64,000 bases of DNA. Source: Bdellovibrio bacteriovorus W. GTDB taxonomy: Bacteria > Bdellovibrionota > Bdellovibrionia > Bdellovibrionales > Bdellovibrionaceae. Both the position numbers and the translations under genes were made by a program. The stretch is from NCBI GenBank assembly GCA_000525675.1, contig CP002190.1, positions 496,001 to 560,000 on the forward strand, given 5' to 3'. Shown here one piece after another: positions 16,651-26,193 of this stretch; positions within the stretch are counted from its first letter, which is position 1; each line of letters starts with the position of its first letter. Below the pieces are notes generated by a model, which saw only the letters and a list, made by a program, of their open reading frames with translations, did not search any database and was not told the origin of the DNA.

Positions 16651-17952
16651 ATGAGTAAGAAAAAGAAAAAATCCTTAGCTGCTGAGAACCTCATTGAGTC
16701 CTTGATGGATGATTTGAAGGATATTCAAGCCGAGTCTTCGTATAACGTGGGCGCGGATGAGGATGATTTCGACGGCTTACCTGTGATGGATGCAGATTTC
16801 TCGCTTGAGGGTGAAGAGAAAAATCAACTTTGGGACGAACTGGAAAAAGACATTGATGTGTCTGAATTCACCGGCGGTGCTAACGAAGATTTAGATCTCA
16901 ATGCGGTGGAAGAATCTGAGGATGATTTCCAAGTGCCTGAGGGATTTGGCGATCTGCCACCATCAGAGCAATTCTTTATGAACAACCCCAAGCACTCGGG
17001 TCCTACTTACGATGGGCCTTCTGCCGATGGTGGAGGGTATCAATCGTCTGATGAGTTGTTCTCTGTTGATGAAATTCCAGACAGTGCTGATGTTTTTTCT
17101 GCAAGCGAAGACGATGCTACGAAGCCAGTAGGTTTTGTCGGGACATCTGCAGGTGAAGATAAAACAGTATCTATTCAACAAGATCTTAATAATGCCTCTT
17201 CGATTGCGACCTCTGCGACAGACGCAGATAAGACAATCGCTGTTGAGGGATTTGCCAATGCTAAGATGGGTCCGCGTCGCTCAGATGTGGATGTTAAAGT
17301 TAGTGTGGGTAATTTCCGCGGTAGCAGCCGAGGTGCTGCAAACGTTCTAACGTCGGTCGATGCAAGTTTAGCTCAGGCTGAAAACCTTAAGTTTGCACAA
17401 CAACGTATTTTAGAACTTGAAAAAGAAGTTGAGCATCTGCGTGCCGAGAATGAAGATTTGGCATCTGCCGGAGAAACTATCCGCAATCGCACAGATGAAC
17501 TAACAGTAAGGGTGACTTCGCTTGAAAAAGAAAAAGAAGAAATCCGTGAGTCTGCGCAAAGCGAAATCCTGATTTTAAAAGGCAATTTACAGTATAAAGA
17601 AAATGAAGTTGCCAAAGCTCGCATTAAAGTGGAAGAACTGGATACCAGATTAAAGTCTGACTTTAAGAAGATCCGCGTTCGTGAAAGAGAGCTAGAAAAT
17701 CGTCTAGAGCTTTTAAGAGCTGAAAAGTCCGCTCTTATTCGGTCTAAAGATGAGTATATCCTAGAGCAGAAAAGAAAGATTGATCAGCTATCTCAAGAAC
17801 TCGATAATTATCGTCAGAAGTGTCTTGAGTTGAATAAGACGATTGAGGCGAATCAGGAACAAGTCAAACGAACTGAAAGAGCTCTCCGTCTTGCTTTAAC
17901 GAATCTCGAGGCCAAAGAGGAGAACGTCGTTCCGTTAAAGAAAGCTGAGTAA
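16651..17952 (+). CDS. Acidic, disordered N-terminus plus long coiled coil; unknown function
   Basis: A 433-aa cytoplasmic protein. After a basic start (MSKKKKKSLAAENLIESLM) residues about 20-160 are strongly acidic and look disordered. Residues about 165-200 hold two related motifs, EDKTVSIQQ (T172) and ADKTIAVEG (T195). Residues about 240-425 are a continuous heptad-rich coiled coil (QQRILELEKEVEHLRAENED onward). No catalytic domain is visible. The metallophosphoesterase gene starts 2 bp after it, so they are co-transcribed, with pgi and dgcB just downstream. The layout resembles scaffold or polarity proteins such as those of gliding systems, but this is only an analogy. The Thr motifs resemble the DgcB tail (see findings). 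Confidence 0.75.
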   Translation: MSKKKKKSLAAENLIESLMDDLKDIQAESSYNVGADEDDFDGLPVMDADFSLEGEEKNQLWDELEKDIDVSEFTGGANEDLDLNAVEESEDDFQVPEGFGDLPPSEQFFMNNPKHSGPTYDGPSADGGGYQSSDELFSVDEIPDSADVFSASEDDATKPVGFVGTSAGEDKTVSIQQDLNNASSIATSATDADKTIAVEGFANAKMGPRRSDVDVKVSVGNFRGSSRGAANVLTSVDASLAQAENLKFAQQRILELEKEVEHLRAENEDLASAGETIRNRTDELTVRVTSLEKEKEEIRESAQSEILILKGNLQYKENEVAKARIKVEELDTRLKSDFKKIRVRERELENRLELLRAEKSALIRSKDEYILEQKRKIDQLSQELDNYRQKCLELNKTIEANQEQVKRTERALRLALTNLEAKEENVVPLKKAE

Positions 17953-17954
17953 TA

Positions 17955-19091
17955 ATGGATGTCCTGACACCCGTTGATAAATCTGAAAATATTGCTCCGG
18001 CGAAGGCCCCCATCAAAAAAATCAAAGTGATTATTTCTGATCTCCATTTGGGGAAAGGGCGTCTTTTGGAACAAGGGGGCATTAACTCCCTTGAAGAGTT
18101 CTACTATGGTGAAAAACTGGTTGAGTTTATTCACTACTATTCCACGGGCATTTATAAAGATTACGATGTGGAGATCATCATCAATGGTGATTTCTTAAAT
18201 TTCTTGCAGTGTGATTACAAAGGCCATTTCTTAACGGTGATCACCGAGAGTGTCACTCTTGAGATTCTCAAAGAGATTGTTAAGGGTCATCAAAACGTTT
18301 TCAAAGCCTTGGCAGACTTTGCAGCAAAACCCGGAAATACCATCACCTATATTGTGGGAAATCACGATCAAGGGATGTTGTGGCCTGCGTGTCGAGCCTA
18401 TCTGAATCAAGTGGTGGGGAAGCCTATTCGCTATAAGAACATCGTCTACTTCTTCGATGGCGTGCATATTGAACACGGACATATGCACGAGGCAGCCAAT
18501 CGCATGGATCCTAAAAAGTTCTTTTTGAAGAAAGATCTGGTAGAGCCCATTTTGAATTTACCTTTTGGGTCACACTTCTTCCTAGAAGTCGTGCTGAAGA
18601 TCAAAGAGCACTATCCTCATGTGGATAAGATTCGTCCTTTCGGGCGCATGGTGCGTTGGGCGTTATTTAACGAAACGCTTGTTATTGTTAAAGCCTTCTT
18701 CATGGCTCTTGGTTACTTTATCAAGAGTTCGTTCGTAAAAGACCCTCGCAGAAATTGGCCTTTGAAAAGAATTATCCAAGTTATCGCTGAAAGTGCCATT
18801 TTTCCAGATTTGAGCGAGTCGGCGAGGAAGATTCTCTCTGATGAGCGCGTCCACACCGTTGTGTTTGGGCATACGCATGTATACCAATATCGTCAGTGGT
18901 CAGAAAATAAAGAGTATTTTAATACAGGAACATGGACGGAGATCACTTCTTTAGATATTGTCTCTTTGGGGAAAATTACGAAATTGACCTATGTGTTGAT
19001 TGAATATCCAGAAGACGGGGGCCGCCCTCGTGGTCGCTTGAAGGAATGGAAAGGATATCATCGCATAGAGGAAGATGTGGCTATTTCCTAG
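17955..19091 (+). CDS. Calcineurin-like metallophosphoesterase
   Basis: Binuclear-metal phosphoesterase of 378 aa. The motifs appear in order: VIISDLHLGKGR (D-x-H), IIINGDFLNF (GD), YIVGNHDQGM (GNHD), HIEHGHMHEAA (GH) and VVFGHTHVYQYRQW (GHTH). The pattern is close to the UDP-2,3-diacylglucosamine hydrolase (LpxH-like) branch, but the protein is longer than LpxH and has an inserted hydrophobic stretch (LVIVKAFFMALGYF) that could contact membrane. It is coupled to the upstream coiled-coil gene (2-bp gap) and 15 bp from pgi. The substrate is not deducible. Confidence 0.85.
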   Translation: MDVLTPVDKSENIAPAKAPIKKIKVIISDLHLGKGRLLEQGGINSLEEFYYGEKLVEFIHYYSTGIYKDYDVEIIINGDFLNFLQCDYKGHFLTVITESVTLEILKEIVKGHQNVFKALADFAAKPGNTITYIVGNHDQGMLWPACRAYLNQVVGKPIRYKNIVYFFDGVHIEHGHMHEAANRMDPKKFFLKKDLVEPILNLPFGSHFFLEVVLKIKEHYPHVDKIRPFGRMVRWALFNETLVIVKAFFMALGYFIKSSFVKDPRRNWPLKRIIQVIAESAIFPDLSESARKILSDERVHTVVFGHTHVYQYRQWSENKEYFNTGTWTEITSLDIVSLGKITKLTYVLIEYPEDGGRPRGRLKEWKGYHRIEEDVAIS

Positions 19092-19106
19092 AATGGATTT
19101 CACGAC

Positions 19107-20324
19107 ATGTTAAAGATTACTCAAGCTCACCATCAGCTTCAACCGGCCATTGTGGACAAGTCCCAAGAGGCTCTGAAGATCTTTTTGCAGCGTAAAGATA
19201 TCGGCTTTCCTTATTTGGTCGAGCGAATCAACTTATGGCAGCAATCTCATAAGCTTGGAAAGCAATTAGCTGAAAAATATAAAAAGATGGTGATCGTGGG
19301 ATCTGGTGGAAGTTCACTAGGAACTCGAGTTATTGGTGAAGTTTTCCATGCAAAGAATTTATTCTTTTTAGATAATGTTGATGCTCTTGAGTTTGAAACT
19401 TTGATCGAAGAGTTAGGGGACCTTAAAGAAGTCGTTTGGGCTTTTGTTTCAAAAAGTGGAACTACCATTGAAACACTTTGTGCACATGAGTTTTTAAACC
19501 AGATCTATCAAGATGAAATGTTAGAGTTATCAGACTACAGCATTGTGATCTCAGAAAATAAAGACAACACGCTGACAAAATGGGCAAAGGCCCACGATGT
19601 GCCGACGGCAGAGATCCCAGTAGATGTTGGGGGGCGTTTTTCAGTCCTTTCTCCTGTGGGCATGGTGCCTGCGGCATTCTTAGGGTTAGATTTAGAAAAG
19701 TTCCGTCTAGGAGCTGCTGAAGCCCTTCACGAGACAGCTCTTGTTACGCAGATGATCGCGCAAAGCATGCAAAGTTTTGAACGCAATGAGTGGATCACAC
19801 TCTTGTGGACTTATAATTCTCGTATGCGTACTTTTGGCGGTTGGTTCCAGCAGCTCTGGGCCGAGTCCCTTGGTAAATCCAAAGATCGAACAGCTAAAGT
19901 GGCTCCGCGTGCGAGCACCCCAGTTACTGCCATCGGAGCTTGTGATCAGCACTCTATTCTGCAGCAAGTGATGGAGGGCGCTAAAGATAAGTTCGTTATC
20001 TTTCAGCGCATTGAGGAGTCCGAAACTGGTTCTTTGCGTTTGCGCCACACTCATTTCACAGAGACGAGTTCCTTAGCAGAGCGAACCATGGGGGAGCTTT
20101 TAAAAGCTGAGGCTGTATCAACTCAAGAAGCTCTTTCTCAGAATGGGATCTCAACCATGACCTTACTGACAAAGGTCTTAGACGAAAAAAGTTTGGGTTT
20201 TTTGTTTATGTTTTGGCAACTTGTGGTTGCTGGATTGGGTGAGTCCCTGAATATCGATGCGTTTGACCAACCTGGTGTAGAGCTAGGCAAGAGACTAGCG
20301 AAAGAGAAATTGAAAAAAGCCTGA
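19107..20324 (+). CDS. pgi: Glucose-6-phosphate isomerase
   Basis: Interconverts glucose-6-phosphate and fructose-6-phosphate. 405 aa, the shorter bacterial form. Signatures: VIVGSGGSSLGTRVIGE, the sugar-phosphate site AFVSKSGTTIETL, VGGRFSVLSPVGMVP, the catalytic region CDQHSILQQVMEG (His), and INAFDQPGVELGK-like end (IDAFDQPGVELGKRLA). It lies between the metallophosphoesterase gene and dgcB; its stop codon falls in a 10-bp stem hairpin shared with the dgcB upstream region. Confidence 0.94.
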   Translation: MLKITQAHHQLQPAIVDKSQEALKIFLQRKDIGFPYLVERINLWQQSHKLGKQLAEKYKKMVIVGSGGSSLGTRVIGEVFHAKNLFFLDNVDALEFETLIEELGDLKEVVWAFVSKSGTTIETLCAHEFLNQIYQDEMLELSDYSIVISENKDNTLTKWAKAHDVPTAEIPVDVGGRFSVLSPVGMVPAAFLGLDLEKFRLGAAEALHETALVTQMIAQSMQSFERNEWITLLWTYNSRMRTFGGWFQQLWAESLGKSKDRTAKVAPRASTPVTAIGACDQHSILQQVMEGAKDKFVIFQRIEESETGSLRLRHTHFTETSSLAERTMGELLKAEAVSTQEALSQNGISTMTLLTKVLDEKSLGFLFMFWQLVVAGLGESLNIDAFDQPGVELGKRLAKEKLKKA

Positions 20325-20361
20325 TTGTCATTTTTCGCAATCGGGCTCATACTATTTAGCA
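20318..20361 (+). promoter_or_regulatory. Hairpin and possible promoter in front of dgcB
   Basis: AGCCTGATTG around the pgi stop codon pairs with CAATCGGGCT (one G-U), forming a 10-bp stem. Within it lies TTGTCA (20325) with TACTAT about 19 bp later (20350-20355), 5 nt before the dgcB ATG. No SD is visible before that ATG. If this promoter works, the dgcB transcript would be leaderless or nearly so. Confidence 0.3.
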
Positions 20362-21296
20362 TGGTCACGAGCGATGATAATTCCAATGATATTTTAGAAA
20401 AAACGAGCATTGTTGCGAGCGATACCTTTAAAGGTCGCCTTAAAGAAGCTGATGAAGCTCCTCCCGCAATTGTTGTTCTGATCGGTCCTCCGGGATACGT
20501 GGGGAAACAATACCCAATTACAGCCAGTGATATCGTTATTGGTCGCTCTGTTGAGAGCCAAGTTTATATTGATGATAAAAGCTTGAGTCGTTCTCATGCG
20601 AAGTTTGCAGTAATAGGCAGTGAAGTGTCTGTGATAGATCTTGGTTCAACCAATAAAACGGTTGTGAATGGTCAAGTGATCCCGCCATTGGCTTCGTGTT
20701 TATTAAAAAACAACGATCAAATTAAAACGGGCAATGTCATTTTCAAATTCCTTGAAAGAGGAAGCGTTGAGTTGATGATGAATGCGGCGATGTACGAAAG
20801 AGCGTCGAAAGATGCTTTGACGGGCGCGCACTCAAAAGGGGCGTTGATTGAAAAAGGCCCAGAGGCGATGAAACGCGCCGAAGTTCTTAACGAGCCATTG
20901 AGCCTTGTGACGTTTGATATCGATCATTTTAAAAAAATCAACGATACCCATGGGCATCCTGCGGGTGACTATGTTCTAAAAGAGCTTTGCCACGTTGTTA
21001 TTACTAAGCTGATTCGTTCAAATGACTTCTTCTCTCGTTATGGTGGAGAAGAGTTCGTCCTATTGCTTTCGGGTTCTCCTTTAAAAATTGCAGGAGATGT
21101 CGGTGAGCGGATTCGCCAAACGATTGAGTCCCATGAGTTTGTCTTTGATGGCAAAAAAATTCCTGTGACAATTTCTGTGGGTGTAGCTGGCAAGCTTGCG
21201 CAAGAAACAGAGTGGACACAAATTTATGAGAGAGCCGATCGAGCACTCTACCAATCCAAACAAGGTGGCCGTAATCGCGTCACGGTTGTAAGTTAA
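20361..21296 (+). CDS. dgcB: FHA-GGDEF diguanylate cyclase DgcB
   Basis: Makes cyclic di-GMP. Order: N-terminal tail (residues 1-35) with Thr15 in ILEKTSIVAS, FHA domain about 40-130 (IVIGRSVESQ, SLSRSHAKF, GSTNKTVVNG), GGDEF domain about 150-310 with active-site GGEEF at 228-232 and an RSND inhibitory site at 219-222. In B. bacteriovorus DgcB the FHA domain binds the phosphorylated tail and the enzyme is needed for prey invasion (established knowledge, recalled). The start at 20361 gives the known tail; a TTG at 20325 would add 12 residues overlapping the pgi stop region. A bidirectional terminator follows. Confidence 0.93.
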   Translation: MVTSDDNSNDILEKTSIVASDTFKGRLKEADEAPPAIVVLIGPPGYVGKQYPITASDIVIGRSVESQVYIDDKSLSRSHAKFAVIGSEVSVIDLGSTNKTVVNGQVIPPLASCLLKNNDQIKTGNVIFKFLERGSVELMMNAAMYERASKDALTGAHSKGALIEKGPEAMKRAEVLNEPLSLVTFDIDHFKKINDTHGHPAGDYVLKELCHVVITKLIRSNDFFSRYGGEEFVLLLSGSPLKIAGDVGERIRQTIESHEFVFDGKKIPVTISVGVAGKLAQETEWTQIYERADRALYQSKQGGRNRVTVVS

Positions 21297-21323
21297 AGTT
21301 TATAGACTTTTAGAAACGAATAC

Positions 21324-21350
21324 AAAAGGCTCTATTATCAGAGCCTTTTT
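21324..21350. terminator. Bidirectional terminator between dgcB and giant lipoprotein A
   Basis: AAAAGGCTCT (21324-21333) pairs with AGAGCCTTTT (21340-21349), loop of 6, with A and T runs on both sides. It serves the converging dgcB and giant lipoprotein genes. Confidence 0.88.
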
Positions 21351-24300
21351 CTATTCTAGTTTATACTCACCAATCCCCTGACATCCGTTGTAGATAACAG
21401 GAAATACAAGGCGATCTGGCAGAAGAGAGTCTGCGGGCTTAAAGAGCATTGCATATCCATTGCAGCGAAACCCAGCAGGCATGGGAAGACGTTCAGAGAC
21501 GCTTGGACCTATAGAATAAGTCCTCATCAATTCTCCGGTATTCGCGCAGCTATACACATAGTCTTTATAGACATAGAAGCTGTTCGACGGATGATCTAAG
21601 AAAGCCACTTTTTGAAAAGAGCCCCCGGCCTTAATTCTATAAAGAGTCGTCGGTGCATTCCCTACTTTGCCGAATGACGACGAGCCTGTGACAATCCATG
21701 AATCGGAGGTCGAATCAAACTGAGCCTTCGGTGAGCTTCCTAAGCCATATCCCCAAAGAGGAGTATTTATTCCAAGAGCGCCATCCACGAAATCTATATT
21801 AGTGTTTGGGCCTCCGTTACCAATAGTATGGCGAACATAACTTGATGCCCCAGGAAAATTAGTCATTTCTTTAGTTGAAACCTGCATATTGTTCCACTCA
21901 GAAACGAATGTCATACCGCTTATTAAGATTTTTTTTGTACTAGCAAATTTTCCAAATGCTCCGGGCATGGCTGCGTAGGCGAACTGGTAGGAGTTTAAAT
22001 AACCCGACGATGTATCCGAAAAGTTGGGATAAGATCCCGGAGCACTGGCGGGCAGAGCTGTCCATTGATGAGTCGAGTTGATGAGTCTACAAACGCGACT
22101 ATCATTTTCGCCGAGGCGACAGCCGAAATAGATGTCCCCATTATCTGAGTCAGAGGTAAAAATAGGAGTGCTTAGATTTCCCGCCATTGTGATGCCTTGG
22201 GACCTGGCATCGCCTCCTACCTGCATATAACCAGTATAAGAACCGTTACCAGCAAGGTGGCGTGATTGTTGAGAAAGATTGTTAGGAATAATTTCAGTGA
22301 ACTTATGATTGGCATCGTCGTAAGCAATGACTTTGGCTCCGGGGCCATGATCAATGGACGTAATATTATTGAACTTGATATTATCGAGTTTTGCATTGTC
22401 GGGACTGTTTTTATGTGAACCATAGAGACTGTAAATTCGATTGTTCTTAATGACTCGAAATATGCCTTCTTCCATTAGATAAATGCTTGAGAAGCGATTC
22501 ACAAAAACGGTATCTAAAAGGACGGCAGACGTTGAGGCTACAGAATTGTCGGGACTGGTCCCATGCACATCATTTCCTGCGACAGCGGACCATGTGTTGG
22601 AGGCTTTATTAAGTTTTAAAAGCCGATTGTGAGTGAAGCGATTATAAAAGTAAGTTTCGTTATCCATAGAGTTGGCAATGTTATAAACAAGCGAAATATT
22701 TCCATAAGGAGAGGGGAGAGCGCTCTGAGCGACACCTGTAGGAGAAAATTTAGCAGGGTATCCATGAGTATTACCCACGACAGGTCTTCCCAGAAGGACA
22801 ATCATGCTGGTGGCATTCCCAGTGATGGGATCAAATTGCACAGACCAATTATGAAAGGGCATGGAGGCTGTATTTGCACTATAGGTATCAGGCCAAGTTA
22901 GTCCTCCGCTAAGGCGAATGGTTTCAATGCGTGGCTTTGGCAAGCTTCCACGATAGACTTTAATACTGGTGGAGTCTGTAGCATCGCCACGGAAGTAAAG
23001 ATCGCCATTAGGTATGAAAACTAAAGAGTTATATGTATAAGGGCTACTTATTTGAATGTTCATTTTAAAATTGCGTGGATCTAATACAATATCCGCCGTG
23101 GACTCGCCGAGCTGTCCCTCATTGTTGGCACCGATAACAGAAGTAATTGTCCATGGAGAAGTGTGCGTATCAATCTTGCGAATACGATTGATATCCTGAA
23201 TCCAAATATTATCTAAAAAGTCGACGGTGAATTTGATAATACTTCCCGCGCGAGCCTCTTCAACGGGGCCACCGTCACCAGAGGGTGTCGAATTATCCGA
23301 TGCTTTGAGGATGACTTGGGTACTGAAGGTGAGGGGGTCAATTCTAACCAATCCTCGAGTGTCATTGATAAGAATCATTCCGTTCGTCAAGGTAACGACT
23401 TGTCCCACGCCTGCAGAGTTCGAATTGTACGAGGGGCTAAGGCGAGTCAGTCGAGGATCAGAGCCATCTCCAGAATCCAAGTTACCAGCCAACAAACGAA
23501 AATCGCCTGCATTAAAAAGAGCTGAGCGTAAGGAGCTTGCCTGTCCGTATTCATCGACAACACGGATTTGTAGAGCAAAACTTTTCGCAAGCGGCACGGT
23601 GCTTGACCAAACGGCACATCCCGTAAACTCACTGGTTAATACACAGTCGCCATTTGCATCGTTAATGAGGTCTTCTTGTACGACTTCGAATTTTCCATCT
23701 TCAACAGAAAGTAAAAGTTGAACCTTGGAAATACCTTTATTATCTGAAGCATTCCAAAATAGATGAATATCTGTCCCGAGATTGGCGGTGAGATCCACCC
23801 AAGATGGAGGAAGTTGAGGGTCCGGCTTATTAGCCGCGATGAAGCGATCTACATTTGGGGGAGCGTCGATAAAGTATTGAAGTGTGACTAAGTCTTTTCC
23901 GATAGCGATAGGTATCATGTGATCTGAAATATTTAGACCACGATCGCGAACCCATAGATACATTTGATGAGTATCAGGAATTATGAGGTCGAACTTAACT
24001 ATATCGGTTTGTATTTCTCTATCCGGGGTTATGCCAAAGGTTTCCAAAGCAACCCAGCAGTTATCTGAGTTTGTAGGCTTAGATGCACTATTGGATTTTA
24101 AACAGTAATGAGTAATATCGGTCTGTGTATCTTGCGCATGAAACTCAATGTTGATTACCTTGGAATAGCTTGGAAGCGGATTTGTTGAGCCATTAATTTT
24201 ATAACTTTCGAAAATCACCTCTGGTGGAGTTACATCCTTAAGTACTTCAAACTCAATTGATTCCACTGTGCTCGTCTGTCCAGAGTTATCGGTTAAAGTG

Positions 24301-26081
24301 ATTCGAAGTTTTTGTTGCGCACCGATGTGAGTCGGGGTCCAACTGTAAAAAATTTTTTCAGCGGCTAGGGGACTTATCTTATTGAGAGCTTGAGAACCGG
24401 CATTTACCCAAGCACTTCCGTTAAAAAGCTCAACATAAAAAAGAGTCGATGGTGAAATATCAGCCTCTGTAACTCTAAAAGTTAATAAGTAAGGAATAGA
24501 TTCTGGTAAATATTGGGGGACTGAAGAAATTGTAATGGTGGGAGGTTTCGTGTCATAAAGAACGAATGTTTCAATACTTGCATAATTACCGACTTCATCT
24601 ACAAAGAATGCGTAAATAGCTCTTGAGCCATTTTCACCGCCAGACAAGTCATAGATATAATCTCGATCTGTTGAACAATCTTGCCATTCGGGATCAGAAA
24701 TTGGAGGCATGAAGCCAGACTCGGAGACAAAAACGTTTGTGGCGTCATCACAAGTAGAAATATTGAATTTTGCAAAGTCTTCCTTATTTAATCTACTTTG
24801 CAGTGTCCATAGAGGTTTTATCAGGACAGTATCTTTGATAACTGAAAAATTAATTTCGGTAGAGTTTGTAGCTGCATCGGTAGATACAACTTTTAAATTC
24901 TTAGCTCCGTCATTTCCCGCCAGTGTCGCAGATAGTTCATAAATAGAATCTTTGCAAATCGTTGATTGGGGAGAGTTGACAATTGCGCCTTGTAGTTGGA
25001 CGGACGTTCCAGATTCACAAGTGCCTTTGACGGTGGCTTGGGAGGGTTGTTTCTGGCCTTCCGAGGGACTTGTAATTGTTAATGCGGGTGCGACCTGATC
25101 GAGAATGATATCGTTTGATTTACTAAGCTGACTCATGCTTTGAAAGTTTCCGTATTGATCTCCAGCAATAAGACATAAACTATAGATGCCGTCCCCAAGA
25201 TCTAGCTCTAAAGTATAGTTAGTGGAAGTTTGAGGAGAAAGAGCTGTCAGTTCGTCGAAGTGCGCATCGCAATTAGAATTAAAAATACGCAGAACTTTGT
25301 ATTGAGTCGCGTCACTTGGAAATACAAATGTGGCAGTCTTTTCGATATTGCTATTCGTAATATACGGTGTTGGTAAAGAAATTTGAATCTTGTTAGCTGG
25401 AGCGAGCGTGTCTTTAAGGATATTGATACGCTGTTCGCTTGTATTTCCTGCAAGATCTTTTTGTACGATGAGAATCTCTACGTTGCCCTCGGGGAAGAGC
25501 TCGAAATCAAAGAAGCCCGTGTATTGGCTACCTATACAAGGGAAGAATCCAATGAATACACCATTTACATAGACTTCAACGGGAAGATCGCCTTGTGAAC
25601 AGGTGCCCGAAACTGAAAAGGGATTGGGGCTATTTGAGGTTATTACCGATTCAACGGGATTTACAGATCCCAGGCTTGGGGGAGTGAGATCAATGATATG
25701 AATGGACTCAGTTTGTGATGTGATTCCGTGAATGGTCGTAGAAGTTGAAATGATGCTATAGGCACCTTCTTCCCAGCTTAGGGTATCTTTTTCAAATTGA
25801 TATTCTCCATCAATACATTCGACCTGAACTGTATCTATTGAAAGGCGATCTGAAGAAAATATCTGTGCAGTGAGTTTGCCACTATTTTGAAAACATAAAC
25901 CGCGGAATGAATAGTTGGCAGATATTGACGATTGGCCGATATAAAGTTTTTCATACTTTTCGTTTAGAGAATTTACAAGGTAAGGAGACGGATGAGAAAA
26001 GGGAGCCTTGCTATCGATTCTAATACAACCGACTATGCTTAGAGCAAAAAAGATGGAAATTCCAAAACGTAATATATCCAT
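21351..26081 (-). CDS. Giant lipoprotein A: Ig-like stalk plus propeller-like C-terminal half
   Basis: 1,576 aa. The lipoprotein signal is MDILRFGISIFFALSIVGC (lipobox IVGC, C19). Residues about 40-860 contain repeated bacterial Ig-like units, each opening with motifs such as DLTPPSLGS, KDTLAPANK, LDQVAPALTITSP, DTKPPTITISS and KDVTPPEVIFES. From R862 (RLLAGNLDSGDGSDPRLTRL) the protein changes to a propeller-like half with NHL-type wording (SGDGGPVEEARAG, then IWIQDINRIRKID). It ends in YNGCQGIGEYKLE. The likely place is the cell surface, with the stalk holding out a binding or enzymatic head. A paralogue with the same layout follows upstream on the same strand. No catalytic residues are evident. 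An adhesin-like role is an inference. Confidence 0.8.
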   Translation of the reverse strand: MDILRFGISIFFALSIVGCIRIDSKAPFSHPSPYLVNSLNEKYEKLYIGQSSISANYSFRGLCFQNSGKLTAQIFSSDRLSIDTVQVECIDGEYQFEKDTLSWEEGAYSIISTSTTIHGITSQTESIHIIDLTPPSLGSVNPVESVITSNSPNPFSVSGTCSQGDLPVEVYVNGVFIGFFPCIGSQYTGFFDFELFPEGNVEILIVQKDLAGNTSEQRINILKDTLAPANKIQISLPTPYITNSNIEKTATFVFPSDATQYKVLRIFNSNCDAHFDELTALSPQTSTNYTLELDLGDGIYSLCLIAGDQYGNFQSMSQLSKSNDIILDQVAPALTITSPSEGQKQPSQATVKGTCESGTSVQLQGAIVNSPQSTICKDSIYELSATLAGNDGAKNLKVVSTDAATNSTEINFSVIKDTVLIKPLWTLQSRLNKEDFAKFNISTCDDATNVFVSESGFMPPISDPEWQDCSTDRDYIYDLSGGENGSRAIYAFFVDEVGNYASIETFVLYDTKPPTITISSVPQYLPESIPYLLTFRVTEADISPSTLFYVELFNGSAWVNAGSQALNKISPLAAEKIFYSWTPTHIGAQQKLRITLTDNSGQTSTVESIEFEVLKDVTPPEVIFESYKINGSTNPLPSYSKVINIEFHAQDTQTDITHYCLKSNSASKPTNSDNCWVALETFGITPDREIQTDIVKFDLIIPDTHQMYLWVRDRGLNISDHMIPIAIGKDLVTLQYFIDAPPNVDRFIAANKPDPQLPPSWVDLTANLGTDIHLFWNASDNKGISKVQLLLSVEDGKFEVVQEDLINDANGDCVLTSEFTGCAVWSSTVPLAKSFALQIRVVDEYGQASSLRSALFNAGDFRLLAGNLDSGDGSDPRLTRLSPSYNSNSAGVGQVVTLTNGMILINDTRGLVRIDPLTFSTQVILKASDNSTPSGDGGPVEEARAGSIIKFTVDFLDNIWIQDINRIRKIDTHTSPWTITSVIGANNEGQLGESTADIVLDPRNFKMNIQISSPYTYNSLVFIPNGDLYFRGDATDSTSIKVYRGSLPKPRIETIRLSGGLTWPDTYSANTASMPFHNWSVQFDPITGNATSMIVLLGRPVVGNTHGYPAKFSPTGVAQSALPSPYGNISLVYNIANSMDNETYFYNRFTHNRLLKLNKASNTWSAVAGNDVHGTSPDNSVASTSAVLLDTVFVNRFSSIYLMEEGIFRVIKNNRIYSLYGSHKNSPDNAKLDNIKFNNITSIDHGPGAKVIAYDDANHKFTEIIPNNLSQQSRHLAGNGSYTGYMQVGGDARSQGITMAGNLSTPIFTSDSDNGDIYFGCRLGENDSRVCRLINSTHQWTALPASAPGSYPNFSDTSSGYLNSYQFAYAAMPGAFGKFASTKKILISGMTFVSEWNNMQVSTKEMTNFPGASSYVRHTIGNGGPNTNIDFVDGALGINTPLWGYGLGSSPKAQFDSTSDSWIVTGSSSFGKVGNAPTTLYRIKAGGSFQKVAFLDHPSNSFYVYKDYVYSCANTGELMRTYSIGPSVSERLPMPAGFRCNGYAMLFKPADSLLPDRLVFPVIYNGCQGIGEYKLE

Positions 26082-26193
26082 TCAATAAGCCTACCTATAC
26101 TTGTTTATCGAGTGCTAATCATAAAAACTTTATAAAAAATGAGCCTCCTAATAAATGAGACGGAAATATTTTAAAAAAATAACAAACAGAAAC

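Noticed and set aside
20325-20360. TTG start for dgcB giving a hydrophobic 12-residue lead
   Set aside because: The ATG at 20361 gives the N-terminal tail expected for DgcB; the extension overlaps the pgi terminator-like stem.
23227-23721. 164-codon plus-strand frame inside giant lipoprotein A
   Set aside because: It is antisense to the well-supported giant gene and its sequence is typical of a shadow frame.
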